DNA from: Heliopora coerulea
Taxonomy: Eukaryota; Cnidaria; Anthozoa; Scleralcyonacea; Helioporidae
Direction: 5' to 3'
Length of the DNA stretch: 64,000 bases
Assembly (NCBI GenBank): GCA_030142905.1
Contig: JASJOG010000034.1
Span: 186,001-250,000, forward strand
Part shown: positions 1-12,490 of the stretch, in pieces
Numbering within the stretch: the stretch's first letter is position 1
Layout: each line of letters starts with the position of its first letter
Notes under the pieces: model-generated
What the model was told of the DNA's origin: nothing
Database searches by the model: none
What the model saw: the letters and a program-made list of their open reading frames with translations, nothing else
Made by a program: the position numbers and the translations under genes

Positions 1-281
1 TGCTTTATAGACTTGAAAAAAGGGATTTTTTTTCAGCTAAGCTGTTTTAACATCTTCTCTTGGAATTTTCTCATTCTGCATAATTTCTCTCTTTTATGAT
101 GCTTGCATAATGATTAATACTCTCCAGTGGTCTTGCCAAGTCTCAAAATGTCAAGCATACAAGGACAGTACTGACATTAAAATATAAAAAAAGTTCCTCC
201 TTGAAAAAACCTTGATCACCTATGATGATTATCTTTGATCAATGAGTTCTTGCAGCATTATTATAATATTATGTATTGTAC

Positions 282-1303
282 CTCATCACCATCCTTAGCC
301 ACATCACCCCAGATAGTGTCTGCTTTTAAATCTCTCCGCTTTAAGTTTGTGCTTTGGCCACTGTAGAGTTTAAGCCCTGTTTTTCCCAAAAAAGTGTCAA
401 ACCATTTGGAAGCCTCATCACCACAGTACAATCCTTCACCTTCAAGACCATAAAGGCTAAAAATTATGAAAAGATTGGGGTCAAATTAGAGAATATCTGA
501 CTTGATCTAGGCCAAGCTATCCAAACTACCACTGGCAGAAATATATTGAAGTGTATCTATTTCAGTTTGCCTTTGACTTGAAAATTGAAATACTCAGTAG
601 AAATGGCACTACAGCTGGACCTCCAGGGCTTTGGCCTCGGAACATTTAGTATGTTCTCTGGCAAAATTGATACATCCACTTATTCTTGAAAGGAATCACA
701 AGGTCTCTGTTTCAAAATCCACTTGCTGCAGTTCATGATAGTCCACCCTGGATCAGAGTCAATTCAAGCGAAATTAAAGAGCAACTACAATTAAATTACA
801 GTATTTTAATTGTTGCAGTACTTGATAGTCTTCTTTTCATTGCTGTCTTCAATATCCATAGGAACTTTCAGACTGGGCATGCCAGGGGCATCCAGGCATA
901 AGTAGTTCATTCCTTCGAATGATGGTTGAATCAAAGCCATTTTGGGGATTTGACGTTGAGTCATAAAAATTCCTTTGGCATTAACCAACACCCATTGTCT
1001 AGAATAGAACAGTTCACGTTCATTTACTTCGAGTAGCTGGTTGACTCTAGCATAAAAAAGGGAGCAGATAAGATGGTCAGAGGGTCCTTACCTGTCGAGA
1101 TGCAGTCCAAGTTTCTCCACTTCTACTTTAGTCAACTCAATTTCAGCGCACGATTTCACAGGATAGATATGCAGCGAACTAACTACACCTCCTTGGTAAG
1201 GTTTCTTTCGTCGGTAAAAATGAGTGTACCCCAACCAACCTAGTCCAAGTCCAAGTCCAATAGTACTTCCAACAACAATTACGCTCTTGAGGTCCGAATT
1301 CAT
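282..1303 (-). CDS. MTARC1: mARC-type molybdenum cofactor protein (MOSC domain), 5' exons only
   Basis: Mitochondrial amidoxime-reducing component homologue, a family that reduces N-hydroxylated compounds with a molybdenum cofactor at the outer mitochondrial membrane. Three exons can be read: 1092-1303 (start codon at 1303), 822-998 and 282-456. Their phases (2, 2, 0) are consistent. Residues about 8-25 form a glycine-rich hydrophobic anchor. It is followed by a YRRKKPY stretch and the MOSC beta-barrel start, GGVVSSLHIYPVKSCAEIEL; the VxxxxIYPVKSC pattern is characteristic. Exon 2 gives RQWVLVNAKG and exon 3 gives LEGEGLYCGDEASKW, matching the family order. The exon 2 acceptor was placed at 999-1000 because it gives the expected DRQWVLVNA join. 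The 3' exons, with the rest of the MOSC domain, lie beyond position 1. The exact paralogue (1 or 2) cannot be assigned. Confidence 0.85.
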
Positions 1304-2913
1304 CGCCCCTCACGTCCACGCAACTCGCATAAGCCAAGCAAAGCAAGAATATACTTTAGAGTAAAGAAAAAAAGAGGAATATTCTGAAACTTCTGCAACG
1401 TCAGATTTCAGTCCGTTATAAAGTTCAGCTGTTGTAACAAAATCTCTGCGCCTCCTTACCCTGGTTGGACATGTCACTTACTCCCTTTTCCCCTCGGGGG
1501 AGTGGGTGATCGTTCCTGCACATTGCATTGAGACCCCCCCTTCATGCCACTTTTGTGTGACAATCAGTTGAAGGACGAAACAGCGCGGTATTAACCAATG
1601 TTCTGCAGTCTGTACCTATATCAAAATCTGACTAATCATGTTATTGATCGCTAATGAGTTACCTTAACCCTTTCTTGCATGATATTTTTATTCTTTTCTT
1701 CTTTGTTTTCTTTTGTTTTTTGCTTTGTTCTTTCATTACTAATGACATTAGTTCTATTGTTGTAATTTGTTGTTGCACAACAACGGTATGCATGAACGGG
1801 TTAATTACTTCTTCCATCCATTCCATACCACCACATGAAATCCTTATCTTCATCTACCATTATTTTTTTTTTCAGGGCTCCTCATGAACAAAGGTGTATA
1901 TAGAGTATAAGTATCAGGGAATAGCCAACAAAAAGGGCAGGCTCAAAATCATGATGGCTACAGGATTATAGCCTCCTGCAGCTGGTATTGAGTGAGCCTA
2001 AACAATTAGCTCTGGGCATTAGTAACAAGGTTTTTTTTTTCATCTCATTGTCTGTGATCTCTCCAAGATAACAAAAGGAATACTTTGACTCAACAAACTT
2101 TCATGGAATTTCAGAAATATTGCCTGACCAAGCTAGCATTTGATCAGCCAAATAATCAGACAAAACTACCATTTTCAAATGTAGGAGGATGTCACTTATC
2201 TACACTTCTTAATAGTCACAGACCAGCACACAAACTCCTTGCATGATAATATATTGTGGATTCAGTGTTCATCAATTTGTTGCAAGACAAGCAAACAAAA
2301 GATAGCAAAATATTCTGGTAATACATTATTCAAACCATAACAAATTGTACCTAACATATTTGCTTAGGGTAAATAATGATATTCCTATTCTAATCCTATC
2401 TCTAATGAACTAACTGTTCTATTATTTTTTTTGTTTTACTTTGTGCTTCATAGTAATTAAAAACATATAGAAAAACATATAATACAGTTAATTTTTCATT
2501 TTCATATAAATTGAATTGTAAACTTATTGAATGTGAATGGCATAATTAAAAGAAAATAACAATTTAAAGAAAAGCCCTTGCCAGTTTCTAAGGCAGCAAT
2601 AATTCCCCATGTTGTCAATGAATTGTGGTATGCTTGAACTCCTCACTCAGTTTGGATCTTAATGTTGTAGCAACATCATAGCCAATTTTTCTTTACATTG
2701 CACATGTATCAGAGGAAAAGTCGTTCACCTTGAAAAACTACATAATAAATAATGTGGCCTTCTTTTCCAATTTCATGATTTGTGATACATGAGAAATGGT
2801 GAAAGGAATACCACAATATATATTGAACCATTAGGTACATAAATCATTGCAACCATTGTTGTTGAAACTAAATAAATCCATTGTATAGCCCAAGAAACAT
2901 TGAATTTTGCTGC
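1304..2913. other. Intergenic, no gene recognised
   Basis: Holds the upstream region of the mARC-like gene and the 3' flank of the mucin-like gene. The only open frames are short, AT-rich and lack splice context. There are homopolymer T and A runs. I see no RNA gene or repeat that I can name here. Confidence 0.5.
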
Positions 2914-5900
2914 TTATTCTTCTTCCTCATCATCAGACTCAGCCAGCAAGTTGATTAGATCATTGTTTAATAAATGAGGATGGCTAGGCTATAAGGAAAA
3001 GAAATGAATTAGAAAAAAAAGAAATAAAATCAAAACAAAGGAATAGAAGAGAAAGAAAGGGAAGCAAAGCAAAACATGGACACAAAAACAGTAAACAAAA
3101 GAAAAGAAATAAAGAAAGCAAAATGAAGAAATCCTTTGCCTGATTTATAATAGCACTAAAGCACTAATCTGTACATCCATATTCGTCACATCATGATGTA
3201 CAATTCTCTACAGTCTTTCAAGCCTTTCCTAAAAGTACTGGTACCTTAAGCTTAAATATAATACTTACCTTTCCCCCAAAACGCACTTTAATCAATCTTC
3301 TTCGTCTGCATGTTCGTACCATGATGACACCAAATGCAACAGCCAGTGCCACACTAGCTCCAACTCCCACTGGAACAATGAAGTCCCATAAAACTGCTTC
3401 CTTACCCTAAAATAAAAAAAACCCCAAAAAAACTGAGCCACACACAACACATATATGATCAGCTACTCATGTAAAACCACACAAAAATAAATTCCTTTAT
3501 AGCCAGCTACCAGCACGGTATCAATACAGTATAGTAAAATGTGGTAGATGACCATAAATAATCTTTGTGTCAGTCTTTTAATCTCTAAATGAAAGACAAG
3601 ATTCTCAGAAGAAACAGAACAAAAACCCTCTAGAAGACCCAACCAATACCAGTCTTGGAAAATGCAACTTCAAAGCTTTTCAGATAAAAGTGAACAAGCC
3701 CAAGAATCTGCATTCAACACTCAACCACCTGAGCAAGAAAGGCCATAACTGACAGTTAATGTAACTCCTGTATTATTTATGGTGAAAAGTGCTGCCAGTG
3801 AATAAATTTTGTATTATAATTCACATTGATATTCACTCTCAGTTGGTTATAAAAGAGAATTGTACAAGGAAAAATTTCAAGTACAGACAAATAGACAAAA
3901 ACCTCTTCATGATCCAAACAGATAGCTGGTATGACAAAGACTATGGCAGAAAAATTTGGCTGTTGTACAAAATGTTAACACTGTACACATAAACACATCA
4001 TAAACATACATCTCGACAAGCACATAAAGAAAAAACAATGACTACAACTATGCCAACATGTTTCTATAATAGAATTTTATTCCAAATACAAGAGTGTTTG
4101 CAAATTGCTGGTCCCAAGAGTAATCTTCACACTGTTGTTACTCTGGTGAGAATGCAGAAAGAGCAATATCACAATGTAACAACAATGCCAGGCCTGAATG
4201 ATAACGGAACATTAGCACTGCTGACCTTCAATCTTTTAACATACATTTGTGGAATACCTCCTTCTATTTGAAACCTTTTTAATAGTATATCAATACATGC
4301 ACCAATGATGTAGCCTATGATTCAAATAGAAACTTGAATAATAATGGTCATAGGAATGGATGTACTAATTAGGATTAATGTTATTACCTCATCAGCATTG
4401 GACTTTCTTCCATTCACTAAATAAATAATTAAAACTTTTTTACTTTGGATTGAAATATTATAGTTCTCACTTTTCTTTCTACTCTAGTGATTGGTGTTCA
4501 TTTCCACCCCCCTTTCCCTGATTCTTTAGATGATCAAAACCAACTTTCTTACAAACAACAAGACTTCTTCATATGTTTATCTAAAATGTACTCCATAAAT
4601 CTACATATAGTTTAAGTGATTTTAAGTATCCACACTTAAAACAGATAGTATCTGATCAAATAACAAAACAGTTGCATTTGCATATTTTCCCATGTTAGCT
4701 GGTTAAGAGAATTACCACAGCTCACACAAATAGTAAATAATCATTATGTAATGGGAAAAATAGCAGACTGCACAGATGACATCAGGATTGTTGAATTTGA
4801 ATTGTTCATCTGTGTACACTCATTAATGCTCAGTCCCAAAAGATGCAAAAAGAATAATTTGCTAGTTCTTTAGAGTCCAATTGAGTTTGTTAGGCCAAGT
4901 TTTGGGTTTTTGAAAACAGCAACTTCAGCTCAGTGCCATTGGGCTATACATATAAAGTGCCTTTATTTATACTGGATAACCCTATCAGTAAGCTGCCAGA
5001 GCTGTTTTCTCCCCAGCAGTTCAGTAAGGGCCACCCCTCGTGGGTCCATTGTGTTACTAGAGCAGGACACTGAAGTACCCAGAGAAAACCAGTGATATTT
5101 GATAGAGTCAAGCTGGACAACACTCTTCTCACATGTGACCAAGGTAACTCAAATCAGATAACTGCACAGAGCTGGAATCAAATCTCAGTCACAGTGGTGA
5201 AAGACACATGCACTACCACTGTGCCAATAGCACTCTGCATTAATTTTTGTCCTAAGTCAGTAATTAATATGATGTTCACTCAAATTTTGTACTTATTGAA
5301 AACTAAGAATTTAATAGTTAAAACACAAATGTTTTTGACTGTACAGTCATCTTCAGGTGTTCAAATCATAAACATTTCCAACTATACAGTCATGTTCAGG
5401 TGTTCAATACCTCCAAATGACTGATCTAAGTATGAATGTCAAAGCCTAGCAAAAGACTCATAGAAGAGGCATAATAAGGAAAAAGGTTTATTGAGATCTA
5501 ATGTTTTGTTGTGTTTAACACAACATCATCAGGGAATGAAGGTTACCTGTAATAGTAACCATATTATTGGTCTTTGTCACATTATATTTCATTCTCTGAT
5601 GATGTTGTATTAAATATAATGAAATGTTAGATCTCAATAAACCTTTTTTCCTTATTATGCCTCTTTTATGAGACTTTTGCTGAGCTTTGATATTCATACT
5701 TGGATTACAATTTCCACCTTAAAATTAATGAATTATACATGTAGTCAAAAACATCAGCTCTTTTAACTCTAGCTTTTTAGCATATAATCATGTCAAATAG
5801 TAAAATAATAAAATAATTTCATATAAAATAATGAAATATAATTGGCATCAACATTTTAAATAAAATACATACCATTCTTGTTGTTAGTAGTTGTTTTTGG

Positions 5901-7409
5901 TGCTTCAGTCTCTTTTTCAGTTTTCTCAGTAACAGTTGTTTTAGTGGTTGATGGAGGTGTTTTGTGGGTATTTGTTTCAGTCTTTGCAGCATCAGTTGTA
6001 GCATCAGAACTTGGTGGTTTAGTTGCAGCAGTGGTTTTTTCTTCAGGGATATTAGAGGAGCTGAGTTCATTAGTTGGTGCAGTTGAAATACCTTTGGTTG
6101 ATGATCCTGTAGAAGTGACATCAGTAGAAGTAATGGTAATAGCAGTAGAAGGTTCAGTTGAAGTACTCTTTGTGGATGTTTCTTTTGAAGTGGGAACTGC
6201 TGATGGAACTGTTGAAATAGCAGCAGTTGATGTTTCTGAAAGATCCTGAGTTGACTGAGTAACTGAAGCACCAGGAACATTTGGTAACCATGAAGAACTA
6301 TGAGTTGTTGGGACTGTTAATAACTGACCAGACAGTACCATTGAGTTACTTTGGACAGATGGTGTAGTTGAGATAGCAGGAGAAGAGGGTACAATAGATG
6401 TATTGTTGAAAGTAAGCAAGTGAGTAGTTGGTGCTATTGATACAGCTAGCGTATATAAAGCTGTGAGACTTGATGGTGCTGTTGTAGCATCTTTAGCAGA
6501 TGGGGTTGTTGGATTGGATGAAAAAAGAACTGTTGGACTTTGACCTGTGGGCAAACTTGCAGCAATAGATGATGTGATTGAAGTTCCTGCCGTAACATAT
6601 GAAGTGAATGATTTGTTTGTACCCAAGCTCAAAGTTACACCAGTTTCATTTGATTGGGCTGGTTTAGAATTGGCTGTGGACACTGTTGAATTTGGCAGTG
6701 TAATAGTTGTGTTCAATGATGTTGTAACACTGTTAAGGTCTGATCTAAAAGACGGTGTCGAGTTCAGATATGTTGGAGTTGTTACATTCGAGGACACACT
6801 TGCATTGTTGCTCTCGTTTCTGGTGACAGAAGAGAGTTGTGTGGTGGTAACATTGGCTTGGTTCGTAGTCGAAGTGACATTAGATAAGCCACTTTGATTT
6901 TCTGATGAATGATTCAGTATTTCGCTTTGATTCAGGGTCACATTCACGCTAAAACTAGTAGCGTTCACGTCCTTCGTAGTTACCAGCATAGTCTGGTTCA
7001 CAGAAGAGTTATTGCTTACGACGGACCCATTCACAGCTAACTTACTTACAGGTACTACACTATCCGTCCGCTGCGGTGCCACCGAACTTTCATTCAAGAG
7101 GATACCACTGTTATTAGCAGTTGTCGTTACATTCAAACCATTTATACTAGGAGATGTCGTAGAAACTGTCGAGTTGTTAGTTGTATTCAAAGTAGTCGTC
7201 AAGTTGCTGGTGGAATCCGTGAGATTTGAAAGCAATGTTAAATCTCCATTTTCTGCGTCTTTTTCAGGTAACGATAATTTAACTCTTTCGGCTGGATCAT
7301 CGTTAATTCCATCAGCACTGTCTCTGGTACGATACGGCAAACTATTGGCACTCCATAATGAAGTTAAGATGAACACAAGAAGCAGCCATTGAACTAGTCT
7401 GCAACTCAT
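2914..7409 (-). CDS. Mucin-like single-pass (type I) membrane protein
   Basis: Four exons: 5873-7409, 4388-4416, 3269-3406 and 2914-2988; about 592 residues. Exon 1 starts at 7409 rather than at the in-frame ATG at 7493 because the shorter start gives a good signal peptide (hydrophobic run VQWLLLVFILTSLW, then SANS). About 480 residues of Ser/Thr/Asn-rich sequence follow, with dozens of N-x-S/T sites. Repeated STxxST and TxxPS blocks continue to the exon end, as expected for a heavily O- and N-glycosylated stalk. Exon 2 is a 29-nt micro-exon (VNGRKSNADE across the joins) that fixes the frame. Exon 3 gives a transmembrane helix (residues about 527-549, FIVPVGVGASVALAVAFGVI) followed by a basic RTCRRRR stop-transfer. 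Exon 4 encodes a short cytoplasmic tail ending in an acidic SDDEEEE. No orthologue is recognised; a surface mucin or a skeletal organic matrix mucin are both possible. Confidence 0.8.
5422..5708. mobile_element. Foldback element with about 80-bp terminal inverted repeats
   Basis: The left arm (5422-5535) and right arm (5588-5708) are near-perfect inverted copies sharing an AGGCATAATAAGGAAAAA block and a GGTTTATTGAGATCTAA block. The element lies in the first intron of the mucin-like gene. Both arms carry a hammerhead-like CTGATGA. In the right arm (+ strand, 5596-5602) it is followed by a short hairpin and GAAA at 5621-5624. The arrangement fits a Penelope-like terminal repeat or a MITE; no coding sequence is present. 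Confidence 0.65.
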
Positions 7410-8512
7410 GATTAAATAAATTGTAAAAATCGATAAAGAACTTTCGTTCTTTCGCTGGGAAAGCGGGCCAAAAAGCCTTAAGCCAAAGACCACAATATGG
7501 ATGTTTTCCTACAAAACTCTAACACTTGATTACATTCAGATGTAAATACGAAATCCTTGTCAACATCTGCGGACAAAGAGAGTCTTGTACACGTCCAACT
7601 TCTTTCCTGTTAATTTGCAAGTAATTTAATCCACAAGTCATGTAATTGAAGCTGGAAATGACGTAGGCGTGCATGAATTAGCATAAATTATCTTAAGTGG
7701 CCCCAATCTCAGTGCCACTCCTTGGCACTCTTCCACAACACGCATACCGAACAGTACCGAACATTCTAGTATCTAAAGTTTCAATTATCAAAAGACGTCA
7801 CAGGAAATTACAGGCTCCCAGATTATAGTATTCCCAGATTTTGCGTAAAAGATTTCGACGTGAAAACCTAACAGGCGCAAAATGACAAAGTCACACACAA
7901 CTGGCAAGTTTCGGTCGGAAAAGATTCGCGATTCAAAACAACAAGAAAGATCTTTGAGCATTCTGATCAATAAACTGAACGAAGTTTTGATGAATTTATC
8001 TGTTTAATCTCCTTCAGTTATTCGATCTCTAAACCACCCCATGGTGAAGAATTTACCAAGCCAACAATGATATGGCTGACAGGTTGGCTTAGAATTACGC
8101 CACTCTCGTTTTTGGTGAAGGGTGTTAAAAAATGCTTTAATATTAGTAAATTTTCTTGGCCCTGATTACCTCTGAATCATTAATCACGGTTAAAACCACG
8201 ACAAACAAAGAATGACGAAACATTCAGTGTATTTTATTTTTATCGACTTCAAGCCAGGCACTGAGGATCCTTTGTCATTTCGCTGCATTATTTTACCGCT
8301 GAAACCAGCTTTTCCACGGTAACGTGGCTCAACGTGGATGTTTTTGTACTTTATATAGCAAAGCAAATGAAATAAATAATTTTTTAAAACTAAGTTTAAA
8401 AACAAACAAACAAACAGAATTGAAACAAATAAGCCCTATATTTTAAGTAGCTGCAGTTTTTAGAAAAATAACCTTTTAGTAAAATTGCCTTAATTCTTTT
8501 TCTAGTTTCTTG
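7410..8512. other. Intergenic, no gene recognised
   Basis: Contains the upstream region of the mucin-like gene and the 3' flank of ADAT3. I see no convincing exon, RNA gene or repeat. Confidence 0.45.
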
Positions 8513-11500
8513 CTACAGAAGATGGCGACACTCGGTTTCTAAGAGCCCTGAAAAAACCTCGAAATGATGATTGGTCCCTTCCAGGCAGTGAATTTTGTAT
8601 TTCGAACCCAGTCCACCGAAAGCAGTGAACTCTTGGGCATAAAATACGCGGCGTATTCTTGAATGGAGTAATGCCATGGAACACCTGAAAGATCCATTAA
8701 AAATGTGTTGGTTATTTGTAAAAAAGAACTTTCGTTGTGGTGGCATTGTGGATGCTGTGAGATAATTCGTCATGCTGGCTTTGGTTTGACAACTTTAAAA
8801 TTAAAGCCGATCGAGAATGTAAGTTTTTTCAAGTCAAATTGCGTTAAATTTTCTTTGAGGTTGACTAAATTAGTTTCTTGGAGCACCACTCTTGTTCGCT
8901 CAACTTTTCAACTTGGGTATTAATCTCCATAACAGCTCTAGAGTCTAGGGGCATTTCTATTTCTCAACTGAAACCCCACAATTCTGCAACTTACATTACA
9001 CAAGGTTCCCGAGTGATGTAAAGATCATATCCAGTGCAAAGGTAAGGTCCGCTATTATTGCATCCACTGCGATCCGCCATCCCTAAACAAATTGACGTTG
9101 TTTCGTTATCACTCTCATTCTTATTTGTGCGGCTGCAACTTAATGTATCTTCGTCCCAATAGACGTCTAAATTATTTGCACAGGACATGTCGTGGTCATC
9201 TGTAACTCGATTTCCAATGTCCCTGTTAAAGCAAGACTGGGCGCGGGTCTCCTCAAAAACTGTACAATTTTCCATTTTATTGTCATCCACCACCGAAGAA
9301 CCTTCATCCGAGAAGCCTGCGTCAATGTCCCACGCTCCACCTCCCTGAAGCCTGGCAACAAGATCAATACAAACCATCGCCGCATGTTGCAAAGAATGTT
9401 CTAAACTCAAGTCATGCGCCTTGCATAAGATCTCTTTTGTTTTTGGATCGACGATCACTGCCCCGACAGGCGGCTACAAGGAAGTAAAGAATTGTTACAA
9501 AACATAAAATATCAAATGATCTTTTTTTTCTAGAAATAAATCAAATGAAGCGTTCAGGTATTTTACCTACCATCCCCTCCTTTTTCCCAATAAGGGCGGC
9601 CTCAATGGCGTGTCTCATATAGTCTCTCATTTCTTCCAATTCCTCGTCGTTGAATATCTCGTCGTTAATAAGTTTCGCAATACTGAAATGAGTGAATGAA
9701 CCTCTATGTTTGACTATTTACTGAGTAAATGAACAGTCTACTTTTTATAATGCATTTACCATTGCACTATAAAACGTGGACTGAATACGCAACCTAAATT
9801 TCCAAAAGAAAATTGTTGCTCAATGGTTAAGACAAATTGGTGCTACTGGCCAAGAAGCAGGCGTTGTTATTTCTGTCTTCGTAAGGTACGAAAAGTTCAA
9901 GCTCCAATATTTCGAAAGGATTAAGATTTCAGGTTTGGATATTCTTACTGTGAGGAGGCCCACGAGAACGCCATACACCAGACACAATACAACAAATCGA
10001 TGCAATTTTCTACTTTTCGTACCCAATAAAAACATCACTGATACGAATATATTTAATATGACGCAATGGACGGATATCTTCAGCCACTCTGAGCACAAGG
10101 GCCAAAGCAATTTACTCCAGGAACAATTTCACTCGCTTGCAAACACTGGGAAATCGCGTTTCTTTGACGCGTCAAAACAAATCAGGATTTGATACAAAAA
10201 AAAGCTAGTACTTGAAGCACCGACGTACTGTTTGTTTTCGTGAAAACTTGTGGGCCATTTTTTTGACCACTCTTCATATTGCTGTCTTGTTAAGGGAGGG
10301 TTCCTTGGTACTTGCATCACTGAGGGCTCAGAGAGTCCCTTTGTATCCACGGATGTCCCACGAAAGAGCTCTTTCAGGGTAGCAGCATTGGACGGAAAGT
10401 CCTCACGTGCCTCGGTAATGATGACTTTCAACTGGCCACCTAAATTGACGAAAATGTGAATGAGGAGTAAGCGATATTAGCCCCTGCACGAGTTGGCACT
10501 TATGTGAAATCATATGGAGACAAACCCAGAATTCACGACAGATACCAAATTGAATATTTTTATGGCTATTCACTGGTCAGTTTGCAAATTGGGACATTTT
10601 TAAGTGTCAAGCTAACACTCAATCTTTCCGTTTTGCCCTAGACAAAGAGGCAAATAGACAGGTAGACAGGCAGACAGGCGGACAGGTAGAATAACAGAAA
10701 GAAAGATAGAGAGACAGACAGAGAGACAGACAGAGACCTTTATTTAATCACGGAGTTTTATCAAAATTACATTTGGATTACACGAAAGCAGTCGAAAAAA
10801 ACCCCGAAAAATAACAACTCTATGATATAGCTCATACAAATTTAGACAAAAAGAGGCAGAGAGATGGAGAGATAGAGAGATAGATATACGACCCTATTTA
10901 TGGAAAGTGACACTAAACAAAAACGTTGATAAACTTGTGGGTCTCAAGAGGTTTAGTCCACGAACGTTTAGCCGGCAGACGTACGTCCATTCACGCGGGT
11001 CCAATTAGGGGCGGATCCGGACGTGCAGCTAGAGAGGGACCAAATTCCATCAAGTACTATCCAACCACTTGAGTATACTTACTATCTATGAAACCAGCTC
11101 ATTCACAATTGCGATACTAAATTTGTTATTTCATCTAAATGATTCACAATATTGGGAAAAAAAATAAAACCAGAAGGATTTTGTGTTTAGAGTTAGAATG
11201 TAAGCGCTTGTGTGTTTTTGTAAATCTTCAGACTTCCCAAATCTTCAATGACTCCATGACGGATGACCCATTTAGCCCCACTAAAGATCCACTCGGGCAC
11301 AACCACACCACTCTTTGGTTGACCGCTTGGAATGAGCTTCCCATGTTAAAAATCTCCTCAATTTATGAGGCAAATCAAATCTCTGCCATGTTACTTTGTT
11401 TTCACTTTCCTTTTTGCCAGCAATACTAAAGTTCCGTGGTCGATGCATTTAGAATGCTCAAAATATATTGCATGAACTCCTGGCGTCCGTTTCGAATCTG

Positions 11501-12490
11501 GAAGACGGATTAAAGACCCACGTATTCGTGTTTTTAAGCACAATTTCAAAGTGCATGATTTGTCCGGTTTATTAAGTATTCTTGTATTCCTTTGTGCAGT
11601 GACGTCTGCGCCATCCCACTAGGAAGCAGGACCCTGGGTACGAGTAAATCCTAAATCCTGCTTGTCAAGGGTATTTAGAACAAGATTATCGATAGAAAAA
11701 CATAACTCATGATGTTTTGGTATGTAAAGACAAGTAAGTGGTAAAAAGGAAAAAACTTGGCAGGTGCAGGAAGGAGAAAAAAAGCTGACGGAAAAAGTAC
11801 ATTCCCATACCGGGAATCGAACCCGGGCCGCGTGGGTGAAAACCACGAATCCTAACCACTAGACCATATGGGATTTCACAACTACGTTGTGAATCATTTT
11901 GTTTAAAAACAAATTGAGATAATTCATCAATCTTACTGTCATTTCTGATTCGTTTGAGATGCTTCAGTTCTTTCAGGTCATAAATTTCGTTGATTTCTCT
12001 GAGAGGAAAATCGAAAACGTAAAAGTAAAATCAACGAAAATACCAAAGAAAGGATTAGAAGTGTTTTAATTTTACGTCTGAAATCTTCATTGCGTTCAAA
12101 AGAAGCCCTTGTAAACGACCTACCTCAGCAATCTCGAAGTCTCCTTCTTGTCGTTTATTTGGCACGCGAGAACGTTCACTATGTAATTTGAAAGGAACTG
12201 GTCCGTTAATAATCTTCACTAGGACTGAAACATGAAGCAAAGCAGGCATTGTACAACATACCTGTCTCTAGAGGTCTATAGTATTTGTCGTGTAATACTG
12301 CTCGAAGCTGGACAGGTTCAGCAAGTGAACCGCAATTTGAGTGTTCCTTTGTTGCTTTGTCAGCTAACTTTGCTCGCCCTTTGGACTTGTATTTGCCTGC
12401 AGTGTAAGAATTTACTGATTCACGTTGAGTTAGATCCAGTTTTATTTTCTTCCCGTACCGCAAGGCGGGTTTGTCGAAGTTGCATTCCAT
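8513..12490 (-). CDS. ADAT3: tRNA-specific adenosine deaminase subunit 3 (ADAT3)
   Basis: Non-catalytic partner of ADAT2 in the enzyme that converts A34 to inosine in tRNA anticodons. Exons: 12262-12490, 12124-12224, 11937-11998, 10229-10439, 9571-9682, 8995-9473 and 8513-8684. The family order is clear: VQLRAVLHDK near the N-terminus, LKELKHLKRIRND, PRNPPLTRQQYEEW..WPTSFHENK, the deaminase fold PPVGAVIVDPKTKEI, then HAAMVCIDLVA, YLCTGYDLYITREPC, VMCSMALLHSRI and a C-terminal ETECRHLL. The zinc ligands (His of HAA, Cys pair of PCVMC) are present. The catalytic Glu of active deaminases (HAE) is replaced by Ala, as expected for ADAT3, which usually has HAV. An acidic, Cys/Asn-rich insert of about 85 residues separates HAAMVCIDLVA from YLCTGYDLYI. 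All phases close except between exons 2 and 3 (exon 2 ends in phase 0, exon 3 needs phase 2), so the 5' part is uncertain. The start at 12490 (MECNFDKPALRYG) is the first ATG in the exon's open frame. Confidence 0.85.
10640..10885. repeat. GACA/GATA-type microsatellite
   Basis: Imperfect runs of GACA, GGACA and GATA-like tetramers (10648-10735, again near 10855-10885) lie in the ADAT3 intron that also holds the tRNA-Glu gene. No coding potential. Confidence 0.7.
11802..11873 (-). tRNA. tRNA-Glu (anticodon TTC)
   Basis: A complete 72-nt cloverleaf on the - strand. The acceptor stem is TCCCATA / TATGGGA. The D arm contains GGTCTAGTGGTTAGGAT, the anticodon loop TTTTCAC carries TTC, and the T arm is CCCGG-GTTCGATT-CCCGG. 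Sequence and length match the usual metazoan tRNA-Glu. T-runs (read on the - strand) at 11791-11796 and 11778-11784 lie just downstream and can act as the Pol III terminator. The gene sits in an intron of ADAT3 on the same strand. Confidence 0.95.
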
